A DNA stretch of 64,000 nt from Sandaracinus amylolyticus (lineage in GTDB: Bacteria > Myxococcota_A > Polyangia > Polyangiales > Sandaracinaceae): positions 8,370,001 through 8,434,000 of the forward strand of contig NZ_CP011125.1 of NCBI RefSeq assembly GCF_000737325.1. The letters are read 5' to 3'. The notes under the pieces are model-generated. The model worked only from the letters and a program-made list of their open reading frames with translations, ran no database searches and was not told where the DNA came from. Position numbers and translations under genes: made by a program. Below are positions 55,373 through 64,000 of this stretch, piece after piece (position 1 is the stretch's first letter; every line of letters begins with the position of its first letter).

Positions 55373-56077
55373 ATGACCAAGAGACCGGTGTGCGTGGTGA
55401 TCGGCGTGGGACCGGGGATCGGCGCGTCGCTCGCGCGGCGCTTCGCGCGCGAGGGATACGCGGTGGCGCTGCTGGCGCGCAGCCTCGAGCACACGCGAGC
55501 GCTCGAGGGCGAGCTGCCGGAGTCGCGCGCGTTCGCGTGCGACGCGTCGGACGGAGCGAGCATCGCGAGCGCGTTCGCGCGCATCCGCAGCGAGCTGGGC
55601 GAGCCCGAGGTGCTCCTCTACAACGCGGGGTCGGGCGTGTTCGGCACTTTCGAGGACGTGAGCGCGGAGCAGCTCGAGCAAGCGTGGAAGGTGAACACGC
55701 TCGGGCTCTTCCACGCGTCGCGCGAAGTGATCGGCGCGATGAAGGCGCGCGGCCGCGGCACGGTCCTCGTCACGGGCGCGACCGCATCGCTCCGCGGTGG
55801 CGCGCGCTTCGCGGCGTTCGCCCAGGCGAAGGCAGCGCAGCGCAGCCTCGCGCAGTCGATGGCGCGGACGCTCTGGCCGAGCGGCGTGCACGTCGCGGTC
55901 GTGATCGTCGACGGCATGGTCGATCTGCCGCGCACGCGCGCGATGCGGGGCGACCTGCCGCAGGAGGCGTTCCTCGCGCCCGACGACGTCGCGGAGGCGA
56001 TGTGGACGCTGCATCGCCAGCCGCGCTCGGCGTGGACGTTCGAGCTCGACGTGAGGCCGCACGTCGAGACGTGGTGA
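55373..56077 (+). CDS. SDR-family protein with Phe in place of catalytic Tyr, 234 aa
   Basis: The dinucleotide site is VCVVIGVGPGIGASLARRF (Gly-rich loop, variant GVGPGIG), with LLYNAG and VNTLG later. The Y-x3-K motif reads F-A-Q-A-K (in FAAFAQAKAAQRSL), so Tyr is Phe. Such FAxAK members are a known offshoot and may have another proton donor or no dehydrogenase activity. The C-terminus is short. Start ATG 55373. It is divergent from the GNAT gene and followed by a convergent gene. Confidence 0.88.
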   Translation: MTKRPVCVVIGVGPGIGASLARRFAREGYAVALLARSLEHTRALEGELPESRAFACDASDGASIASAFARIRSELGEPEVLLYNAGSGVFGTFEDVSAEQLEQAWKVNTLGLFHASREVIGAMKARGRGTVLVTGATASLRGGARFAAFAQAKAAQRSLAQSMARTLWPSGVHVAVVIVDGMVDLPRTRAMRGDLPQEAFLAPDDVAEAMWTLHRQPRSAWTFELDVRPHVETW

Positions 56078-56083
56078 GCGCGC

Positions 56084-56593
56084 TCAGCGTCGCCGCGGTC
56101 CTTTCAGGTGCGCGTCGATCACGTGCGGCTCGACGCCGAGCTCCTCTCCGACGCGCGCGAGCACGACACGATGCAGCCGCCCACCGGGAGGGCGCAGGAT
56201 CGCGCGCAGCGTCTCGTCGTCGAGCGCGCGCGGATCGACGTCGTCCTCGTGCTGACGGGTCGCGACCTCGAGCCACGCGCGCGCCCGCGCCTCGCTGCGC
56301 TCGGTCGCGCACGCGAGACGCACCCGCAGCGCGAGGCGCATCCACGCGTGATAGCGCGCGAGCGCGCGCATCCACGGCTCGACCTCGCCGCCCGCGAGCG
56401 CGCGATCGAGCGACGCGATGCGCGCGTCGATCTCGTCCATCGGGAGCTCGTCGATCTCGCGCAGCGCGCCCGGGAAGCGCGACGCGAGGGCGCGCATCGC
56501 CGGGCGCGGATCGACCGGCGAGCCCGCGTCGTGCTGCTCGCGGAGTCTCTTCATCTCGCGATACTTCTCGCGCAGCGCGTGCAGATCGATCAC
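56084..56593 (-). CDS. Conserved helical protein, 169 aa, unknown function
   Basis: MIDLHALREKYREMKRLREQ opens a soluble helical protein. Notable parts are FPGALREIDELPMDEIDARI and ARYHAWMRLALRVRL, with no cysteine pattern and no membrane segment. The Trp- and Arg-rich middle and the defined domain-like lengths suggest a real gene. The C-terminus is basic (KGPRRR). The stop is 6 bases from the SDR stop. The family was not recognised. Confidence 0.78.
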   Translation of the reverse strand: MIDLHALREKYREMKRLREQHDAGSPVDPRPAMRALASRFPGALREIDELPMDEIDARIASLDRALAGGEVEPWMRALARYHAWMRLALRVRLACATERSEARARAWLEVATRQHEDDVDPRALDDETLRAILRPPGGRLHRVVLARVGEELGVEPHVIDAHLKGPRRR

Positions 56594-56612
56594 GGGCTCG
56601 CGAGCATAGCGC

Positions 56613-56960
56613 TCAAGCCGAGCGCGGCGCGTTCACCGCGCGCAGCGCGCCGATCGTCGTCGCGACCAGCCCCGCGCCCACGAGGATCAGCGCGAGCGCG
56701 ACGTTGTTGAGCGACTCCCCGAGCCCGATCAGCCACACGCGATGATCGGGAGCGCTCGCGATGTAGTTCGAGGACGCGATGAGCCCGGTGACGAACCCGA
56801 GCGACCCCGCCGCGAGCGTGAGCAGCGAGCTCGAGACGAGCAGCGGGACGAACCGCGTGTCGGGACGCACCGCGTAGCGGAGCGACGCGGCCACCGCGAG
56901 CAGGCCGAAGACGAGCGTGGGGAACATGCCCCAACCACCGAGCCGGAACGCTTCGAGCAT
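56613..56960 (-). CDS. Small membrane protein, 115 aa
   Basis: Three hydrophobic helices are visible: [38 protein letters not shown] and [20 protein letters not shown]. The layout is weakly MotA/ExbB-like but too short to assign. GGAGGAGG lies 6 bases before the ATG at 56960, so the start is firm. It is in the same direction as the preceding small gene, 19 bases apart, and is divergent from acs. Confidence 0.82.
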   Translation of the reverse strand: MLEAFRLGGWGMFPTLVFGLLAVAASLRYAVRPDTRFVPLLVSSSLLTLAAGSLGFVTGLIASSNYIASAPDHRVWLIGLGESLNNVALALILVGAGLVATTIGALRAVNAPRSA

Positions 56961-57092
56961 GGGATCCTCCTCCTGGTCGGAGGCTCCGACACCACGCGCG
57001 CGAGCTCGGTTCCGACGAGCAGCGCGCGGGGTTCCCAGCCTCTCTCGTCCCGTGGAAGACTCCTCGATCCGCATTCGAATGGAGGCCAGGGG

Positions 57093-59048
<1,956 letters not shown>

Positions 59049-59080
59049 CTCGGCAGCAAAAAGTGATATCGATCGGCACC

Positions 59081-59197
59081 ATGTCGGCACCGCAGGACTC
59101 CCCCACCCGTAAGAAGCAGAAGGCTCGTCGTCGCAGGAAGCTCGCGAAGTGGCGCGAGAAGCAGGCCGCCGCCAAGGCGACCGGCGCGAAGAGCTGA
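59081..59197 (+). CDS. Basic microprotein, 38 aa
   Basis: The ATG at 59081 opens MSAPQDSPTRKKQKARRRRK, and the chain ends in LAKWREKQAAAKATGAKS. More than a third of residues are Lys or Arg and the chain is a likely amphipathic helix, as in small nucleic-acid-binding or ribosome-associated proteins. A relatively AT-rich stretch (AAAAAGTGATATCGATCGG) precedes it and could hold its promoter. It starts 33 bases after acs. The function is unknown. Confidence 0.6.
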   Translation: MSAPQDSPTRKKQKARRRRKLAKWREKQAAAKATGAKS

Positions 59198-59211
59198 GCA
59201 GTCCGAAATCG

Positions 59212-59280
59212 GCTCGCCGGCGGAGGGCCCTCCCGTCCGCGCGCTCCGCACGCTCTCGTGCGGGCCCTCCGCCAGCGAGC
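59212..59280. terminator. Long hairpin, relative of the element at 23526
   Basis: GCTCGCCGGCGGAGGGCCC (59212-59230) pairs with GGGCCCTCCGCCAGCGAGC (59262-59280) with one mismatch. The loop contains a second perfect stem, CCGCACG-CTCT-CGTGCGG. The outer flanks (ATCGGCTCGC and GCGAGCACTCC) match the 23526 hairpin. It follows the microprotein stop by 14 bases. Confidence 0.65.
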
Positions 59281-59305
59281 ACTCCCCAGCGGAGCCACCG
59301 CACGC

Positions 59306-59337
59306 ACGCCCGGGCGCTCGTTCGAGAGCCCGGGCGT
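59306..59337. terminator. Second hairpin after the microprotein gene
   Basis: ACGCCCGGGC (59306-59315) and GCCCGGGCGT (59328-59337) form a perfect 10-bp stem with inner CTC/GAG pairs. It is followed by CGTCGTTCC, a weak T-rich tail. With the element just upstream, it probably ends the acs/microprotein transcript. Confidence 0.5.
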
Positions 59338-59412
59338 CGTCGTTCCGTCGTAGCCAGCAGTGGCGCGATCTGGATCGCGAGACGCGCGCGCGAAGCTCGA
59401 CGTCGAGGTGAT

Positions 59413-59640
59413 CTGGGCAGCGTGCGAGCGCTTGCTCGTGGCGCTCCGGTCTCTGCAGCGATCTCGGGCCCGCCGACTGCGGCGTGTTCCGGAGCGACGA
59501 GCGCATCCGCGGCTCGGTCATCCCGCAGCGTCGACGCTCCGCGGAGCGCAGCCAGTGCGAGATGTTCGCCGACGACGCGAACTACGCGGGCTACACGCTG
59601 CCGTACGTTCGCTATCAGGTGCAGCAGCGGAGCAACCCCA
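59413..59640 (+). pseudogene. Possible remnant of a Cys-containing protein
   Basis: After a stop near 59412 the frame reads CSWRSGLCSDLGPADCGVF, then SQCEMFADDANYAGYTLPYV and RYQVQQRSN. The Cys spacing and the Tyr/Asn-rich end look like protein rather than GC-rich noise. There is no start with a ribosome site, and the frame runs straight into the 21-bp array. It may be the decayed end of a secreted protein gene. Confidence is low. Confidence 0.3.
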
Positions 59641-59656
59641 CGCTCGCGATGCCGGC

Positions 59657-59955
59657 CCTGACCCGCACGACGTTGCGCGCGACCCGCAAGACGTTGCGCG
59701 CGACCCGCAAGACGTTGCGCGCGACCCGCACGAAGCTGCGCGCGACCCGCACGACGCTGCGCGCGACCCGCACGACGTCGCGCGCGACCCGCACGACGTC
59801 GCGCGCGACCCGCAAGACGTCGCGCGCGACCCGCACGACGCTGCGCGCGACCCGCACGACGCTGCGCGCGACCCGCACGACGCTGCGCGCGACCCGCACG
59901 ACGCTGCGCCCGACCCGCACGACGTTGCGCGCGACCCGCACGACGCTGCGCCACG
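59657..59955. repeat. 21-bp tandem array, 14 units
   Basis: ACCCGCA occurs at 59661 and then every 21 bases to 59934 (14 times). The unit is ACGTTGCGCGCGACCCGCAAG with variants (ACGCTG, ACGTCG, AAGCTG; CACG or CAAG ends). A 21-base period gives open 7-residue repeats in several frames on both strands (TLRATRT or VRVARSV). None has a convincing start, so I treat the array as non-coding. It lies 22 bases beyond the 3' end of the DASS transporter gene. Confidence 0.92.
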
Positions 59956-59977
59956 GCCGCGCCTCTCGCCGTCGCGT

Positions 59978-61453
59978 CTACACCCATCCCATCAGCGGGC
60001 AGATCAGGCGCAACAGCACGAGCACGAGCACCAGGCAGGCGACGTCGAGGAACAACCCGGCGCGCATCATCGACGTCTGGGGGACGCGGCCCGTCGCGTA
60101 GACCATCGCGTTCGGGCCCGTCGCGATCGGCAGCATGAACCCGACGCTCGCGCCGACGCCGACCGCGAGCGCCGGGGGGATCGGCGAGACACCGAGCTGC
60201 TGCGCGATCGCGATCACGAGCGGCACGAGGATGTTCGCGGCCGCGGTGTTCGACGCGACCTCGCTGAGCACCACCGTCGCGAAGCACGCGATCGCGCTGA
60301 GCGTCCACACGTCGGTCGCGCCCGTCGCCTCGACGACCCATCGACCGATCGACGCGGCGAGCCCGGTGCGCTCGAGCTGCGTGCCGAGCGAGATGCCGCC
60401 GCCGAAGAGGAGGATCACGCCCCAGTCGATGCGCACCGCGACGCTCCACGGCAGCACCGGCGGGACCTCGCCCTCGTCGTTCTTCTTCGCGGGATCGGGC
60501 ACCAGGAAGAGCGGCAGGCACGCGAGCACCGCGACCGCGCCGGGGTGCATCGCGTCGTTCATCGCCTCGGCGAACGACGCGCCCGCGACCTCGGCGATCG
60601 CCGGCGCGGTCCAGCCGATCACCGCGAGCACGAACGCGAGCGCGGTGACCTTCTCACCGCGCGTCCACGCGCGCGCCATCGGCTGCACCGAGACCGGTGC
60701 GCTCGATGCCCCGCCGCGACGCAGCGTGATCGCGGCCGCGACGAAGGAGAGCACGAGCGCCGCGGGCACGCCGAGCGCCATCCACTCGAGGAAGCCGATG
60801 CGCACGCCGGCGTTCTCGAGCAGGCGCGTGGTGATCAGGTTCGGAGGCGTGCCGATCAGCGTGCCGAGCCCCGCGGTCGAGCACACGTACGCGAGCGCGA
60901 GCAGCGGGCCGGTCGCGGGATCCTTCTCGCGGCGGCTCTCGGGTCGCTCGAGGCCGGGCAGGCCGAGCAGGATCGGCAGCATCATCGCGCAGGTCGCGGT
61001 GTTGCTGATCCACATCGAGACGATCACCGCCGCGGCGACGAGCGCGGCCTGGGTGCGCCACGCCGATCCGCGCACGAAGGGCAGCGCGACCACCGCGTTC
61101 GCGAAGCGGCGATCGAGCCCGTGTCGCTGCATCGCCTCGGCGAGCATGAACCCGCCGACGAACAGGAAGAGCAGCGGATCGGCGTAGTAGCGGAACGCGG
61201 TGCCGGCGTCGGTGATCTGCAGCGCGACGAGCGCGGGGCCGATCATGAGCGCGGTCACCGCGACCGAGACGACCTCGGTGACCCACGCGATCAGCACCGC
61301 GGCGAACAGCGCGACGAGTCGATGCGCGGCGGGCTCGAGCGGCAGTGGCGCGAGCCAGAGCGCGACGAACGAGAGCGGCGCGAGGAACGCGCCGGTGATC
61401 ATGCGCGCGTTGCCCGGCGCGCCCTCGGCGGCGTCCTTCGTGTCCCCGCTCAC
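59978..61453 (-). CDS. DASS family (SLC13-like) anion transporter, 491 aa
   Basis: About 12 membrane helices are present. The two SNT substrate/sodium motifs are SNTATCAMM and SNTAAANI. The stretch GTPPNLITTRLLENAGV is also typical of DASS/SdcS/CitT proteins. It should import di- or tricarboxylates or sulfate with sodium. The GTG at 61453 was chosen; GTG 61459 and ATG 61402 are alternatives. It is the nearest neighbour downstream of the RCC1 gene (54-base gap) and could share its transcript. Confidence 0.93.
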   Translation of the reverse strand: MSGDTKDAAEGAPGNARMITGAFLAPLSFVALWLAPLPLEPAAHRLVALFAAVLIAWVTEVVSVAVTALMIGPALVALQITDAGTAFRYYADPLLFLFVGGFMLAEAMQRHGLDRRFANAVVALPFVRGSAWRTQAALVAAAVIVSMWISNTATCAMMLPILLGLPGLERPESRREKDPATGPLLALAYVCSTAGLGTLIGTPPNLITTRLLENAGVRIGFLEWMALGVPAALVLSFVAAAITLRRGGASSAPVSVQPMARAWTRGEKVTALAFVLAVIGWTAPAIAEVAGASFAEAMNDAMHPGAVAVLACLPLFLVPDPAKKNDEGEVPPVLPWSVAVRIDWGVILLFGGGISLGTQLERTGLAASIGRWVVEATGATDVWTLSAIACFATVVLSEVASNTAAANILVPLVIAIAQQLGVSPIPPALAVGVGASVGFMLPIATGPNAMVYATGRVPQTSMMRAGLFLDVACLVLVLVLLRLICPLMGWV

Positions 61454-61507
61454 GATGACGCTGTGTGTCGCCCGAGCGCGCGGCGACGTCAACCGCGCGC
61501 TCGTCGA

Positions 61508-63022
61508 TCACGCGCCGCCGGCCGGGCTCCTGCGCGCGCGACCGGGCTCGCCGGTCTCGCTCGACGTCTCGCGCGCGAGCTGCGCCTCGACGTTGCGGCC
61601 CCAGCACCACGTCTCGCCGTCGTAGGTCCGGGCGCACGCGTGATCGCGACCGCTCGCGACGGAGAACGACGCGGGCATGGCCTCGACGGGGCTCGGCGCG
61701 CCCTGCGCGACCGGCGTCGCGCCCCAGCACCACACGCGATCGTCCGAGAGCAGCGCGCACGAGTGAGCGCGTCCGACGTCGATCGCGAACGCCGCGAACG
61801 GCAGCGCGACGGTCCCGCCTGCCTGGCCCGCGTCGTTCGCGCCCCAGCACGTCACCACGCCGTCGGTGACGATCGCGCACGCGTGCGATCCGCCGACGGC
61901 GATCGACTCCGCGCCCTCGATGCCCGGGACCTCGAGCGGCGTGGTGCGGCACGTCGTCGCAGTGCCGTCGATCGTGCAGCTCGTCGTCCCCTCGGGCGCG
62001 TCGCCGAGCAGCTCGGCGCGGCCCCAGCACGACACGCGTCCGTCGGCGCGCAGCGCGCACGTCGCGTGATCGCCCGCGTCGAGATCGACGACGTCCTCGA
62101 GGCCCGCGACGACGACCGGCGTCGCGCTGCACGGCGCCCCCGCCTCGCACGCCGCGTGATCGGTCGCGTCGCCGAGCTGTCCCGCGTCGTCGCTCCCCCA
62201 GCACTCGATCGCGCCCGACGCGCGACGCACGCACGCGTGGTGCGCGCCCACGGCGATCTCGTCGATCACCGACGCGTCCTCGGTCGGCGCCGCGATCGCG
62301 ATCATCGGCGCGTCGACGCTGCCCGCTATCGCCGTCTGCCCGCGGTCGCCGCGGCCCCAGCAGCGCACCTCGCTCGTGTCCATCACGACGCACGCGTGCT
62401 GCGCGCCGACGCCCAGCATCATCGCCGGCTCGTCGAGCACGATCGGCAGCAGGAGCCCGCGCAGGCCGCCCTCTTCGGGCTCGGTCGGTCCGTCGCCGAG
62501 CATCCCGTCGGCGTCGCTGCCGGCGCAGTCGACGTCGCCCGAGACGCGCAGCGCGCACGTGGTGATCGCGCTGGGCGCGATCGCGAGATCGTCGTCGCAC
62601 ACGTCGAAGTCGCAGACGCCCGAGCCGCAGTACGCGAGATCCTCGCAGTAGATGCGCGAGACCGCGGGGTCCTCGCACGTGCCCGCGACGCACTCGGTCC
62701 CACCACACGTCGCCGAGCTCGTGCACGACGCGACGCACGCTCCGTTCGTGCACGCCGTGTCGTCGGGGCACGCGCCCTCGGTGCACTCGTTCTCCTCGGG
62801 GAGCCGGCAGCCGCGCGCGCCGTCGTCGCCCTCGAGGCACGCGGAGCCGATCGGACAGTCACCGTACCCCGTGCACTCCTCGCGACACGCGCCGAGCACA
62901 CAGAGCAGTCCGTCCGCGCACTGCTCCGACGTCTCGCAGCCTCCGCCTTCGCCGGGCGGGTCGTCGTCGCCGCCACACGCGACCAGCGCGATCACGAGCA
63001 CTGAGATGATCGATGTCCTCAT
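61508..63022 (-). CDS. RCC1-repeat Cys-rich lipoprotein, 504 aa
   Basis: The signal peptide MRTSIISVLVIALVACGG has a good lipobox (LVAC). The N-terminal 140 residues hold many Cys pairs (CETSEQCADGLLCVLGAC). Then six RCC1-like blades follow, each with HACxxxxDGxxxCWG (HACVVMDTSEVRCWG, HHACVRRASGAIECWG, HSCALLSDDRVWCWG and others), forming a beta-propeller typical of myxobacterial surface proteins. The start at 63022 was chosen for the signal peptide. The C-terminus is a basic, Ser/Gly-rich tail. Confidence 0.9.
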   Translation of the reverse strand: MRTSIISVLVIALVACGGDDDPPGEGGGCETSEQCADGLLCVLGACREECTGYGDCPIGSACLEGDDGARGCRLPEENECTEGACPDDTACTNGACVASCTSSATCGGTECVAGTCEDPAVSRIYCEDLAYCGSGVCDFDVCDDDLAIAPSAITTCALRVSGDVDCAGSDADGMLGDGPTEPEEGGLRGLLLPIVLDEPAMMLGVGAQHACVVMDTSEVRCWGRGDRGQTAIAGSVDAPMIAIAAPTEDASVIDEIAVGAHHACVRRASGAIECWGSDDAGQLGDATDHAACEAGAPCSATPVVVAGLEDVVDLDAGDHATCALRADGRVSCWGRAELLGDAPEGTTSCTIDGTATTCRTTPLEVPGIEGAESIAVGGSHACAIVTDGVVTCWGANDAGQAGGTVALPFAAFAIDVGRAHSCALLSDDRVWCWGATPVAQGAPSPVEAMPASFSVASGRDHACARTYDGETWCWGRNVEAQLARETSSETGEPGRARRSPAGGA

Positions 63023-63109
63023 GGTCTCCATCACGAGCGCGCGTGCGCCATCCACGGCGGCGTGCCCTGCCATGAATGGCGCGCGCGAGCGATCCCTTCG
63101 CGATGTCGC

Positions 63110-64000
63110 TCAACGAAGCGTGAACGTGCGGCGCTCGGTCCTCACCACGCGGCCGCTGCCGTCGAGCATGCGGATCTCGAAGGGCCGGGTGCGCAGGCCG
63201 AGGAACTGGTAGCGCACCGCGAGGCGCGTGCTGCGGGTGTCGCCGCTCACGCTGTCGCGCAGGAGGTAGCCGTCGTCGACGCGGACCTCGATGCTGCGCA
63301 CGCCGCTCGGCGCGCGCTCGACGCTGAACTCGTACGTCGCGTGGCCGGTCTGCCGGATCGCGACCGCCGTCGCCGGCACCGGCTCGATCAGGCCGTAGGC
63401 GCGCGCGACGATCGCGCCGCTCGAGTTGTAGCCGCGCGCCTCGAAGCGGCGGTTGCGGGTCTCGCTGCTGAAGCGATAGCGGATCCGCAGATCGCTGCTC
63501 GCGCTGCGACGCACGGTGCCGATGCGCCAGCCGTCGACGTAGTAGTCGACGCGCACGACCGCGGCGGGCGCGCTCGAGGTGAACGTGTACGTGCGATCCG
63601 AGCCGCGCGACCAGCGCACCGCGACCGTCGACGGCGTCGCGAGCGGAGGCGGACGCGTGTCGCCGCCGGACGAGCCACCACCGCCCGAGCGCGCGAGCGA
63701 GCGGATCGTGTCGAGCCGCGCGAGCAGCTGCGAGCCCGGGCACGACGTGCTCTGCCCGCTGTGCTGGCGATGACCGAGCACGTTCCGCGAGGAGACCGAG
63801 ATGCCGTAGATGCGCGAGAGCTTGTGGATGAGACGGCCCGCGGCGCGCACCGCCGCGTCGCTCGGGGTGCGCGAGCCGTAGCTGCGCGGGCACACGCCGT
63901 CGAAGCAGCCGACGAACGCGATGCCGATGTTGCCGCTGTTGTGACCGCCGACGTGCGCGCCGAGCTGCTCGAGCGGGCGCCCCTCGTAGATCGTGCCGTC
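63110..64000 (-). CDS. PGRP-like N-acetylmuramoyl-L-alanine amidase, C-terminal part (cut by window edge)
   Basis: The gene enters from the right edge in frame (DGTIYEGRPLEQLGAHVGGH). The Amidase_2/PGRP fold is clear: VGGHNSGNIGIAFVGCF, then a zinc-site stretch GHRQHSGQSTSCPG with His and Cys ligands. Two beta-sandwich-like repeats of about 85 residues follow (YTFTSSAPAAVVRVDYYVDG, then YEFSVERAPSGVRSIEVRVD), probably carbohydrate- or wall-binding. It should cleave the peptide-sugar bond of peptidoglycan. The start and the first zinc His are outside the window. A Gly/Ser linker joins the domains. Confidence 0.9.
   Translation of the reverse strand, partial: DGTIYEGRPLEQLGAHVGGHNSGNIGIAFVGCFDGVCPRSYGSRTPSDAAVRAAGRLIHKLSRIYGISVSSRNVLGHRQHSGQSTSCPGSQLLARLDTIRSLARSGGGGSSGGDTRPPPLATPSTVAVRWSRGSDRTYTFTSSAPAAVVRVDYYVDGWRIGTVRRSASSDLRIRYRFSSETRNRRFEARGYNSSGAIVARAYGLIEPVPATAVAIRQTGHATYEFSVERAPSGVRSIEVRVDDGYLLRDSVSGDTRSTRLAVRYQFLGLRTRPFEIRMLDGSGRVVRTERRTFTLR

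Noticed and set aside
59615-59941. Heptad-repeat protein (VRVARSV) encoded by the 21-bp array on the minus strand
   Set aside because: The other frames give equally open repeats. No start context is present, and no non-repeat domain is attached.

Overview
The window is very GC-rich, chromosomal-type DNA with a third-position GC bias so strong that most reading frames stay open. Several protein types point to the Myxococcota, probably a Sandaracinus-like relative: cysteine-rich DUF4215-type lipoproteins, a protein with a MYXO-CTERM-like tail, RCC1-repeat lipoproteins, a PEGA-tailed Ser/Thr kinase, PATAN-type regulators and many hybrid sensor kinases. The taxon is an inference from gene content. 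I saw no rRNA, tRNA, CRISPR array, transposase or prophage.

Layout. 1-2.0 kb: the start of a TPR protein, a Cys-rich lipoprotein, and a six-copy 43-bp repeat flanked by two decayed genes. 2.0-10.9 kb: a leftward run with overlapping stops and starts: two-CNB-domain protein, two sensor kinases, MoxR ATPase, DUF58 protein and TgpA-type transglutaminase, with slyD upstream. 11-20 kb: DUF4215 lipoprotein, mutY, MBL hydrolase, an RlhA-like U32 protein with an N-terminal tandem repeat, and a collagen-like mosaic lipoprotein. 20-23.5 kb: LysR regulator divergent from DoxX and pirin genes, then msrB. 23.6-32 kb: VIT/VWA-like secreted protein divergent from an SPFH/zinc-ribbon protein, a small Asp-rich lipoprotein, and a coupled MoxR ATPase and VWA protein. 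32-41 kb: RegA/RegB-like two-component pair, a 1432-residue double hybrid kinase, a PknB-type kinase and an 84-bp repeat array. 41-47.3 kb: CAP-domain lipoprotein, a MYXO-CTERM-type gene broken by an in-frame TGA, a divergent pair of paralogous secreted proteins, and an IPT lipoprotein. 47.5-50.4 kb: REC-PATAN-TPR regulator. 50.5-57 kb: catalase-like protein; enoyl-CoA hydratase, thiolase and Gfo/Idh/MocA oxidoreductase with overlapping ends; GNAT; SDR; two small leftward genes. 57-64 kb: acetyl-CoA synthetase, a basic microprotein, hairpins, a 14-unit 21-bp array, a DASS transporter, an RCC1 lipoprotein and a PGRP-like amidase cut by the right edge.

Working together. Two separate MoxR-centred modules occur, one with DUF58 and transglutaminase and one with a VWA partner. 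Both are probably cell-envelope or protein-complex maturation systems. The first sits downstream of a cyclic-nucleotide-type sensor and two kinases. The RegB-like kinase keeps the quinone-binding motif but has Ser where the redox Cys is expected.

The most distinctive general feature is a set of short, hairpin-capable tandem repeats. They lie between genes (43, 84 and 21 bp units) and also in frame inside genes (33 bp in the U32 gene, a doubled 18-bp palindrome in mutY, 30 bp in the REC-PATAN gene, a REP-like insert in the enoyl-CoA hydratase). This looks like continuing repeat insertion and expansion that shapes proteins and erodes genes. I did not find a clearly new defence or biosynthetic system.
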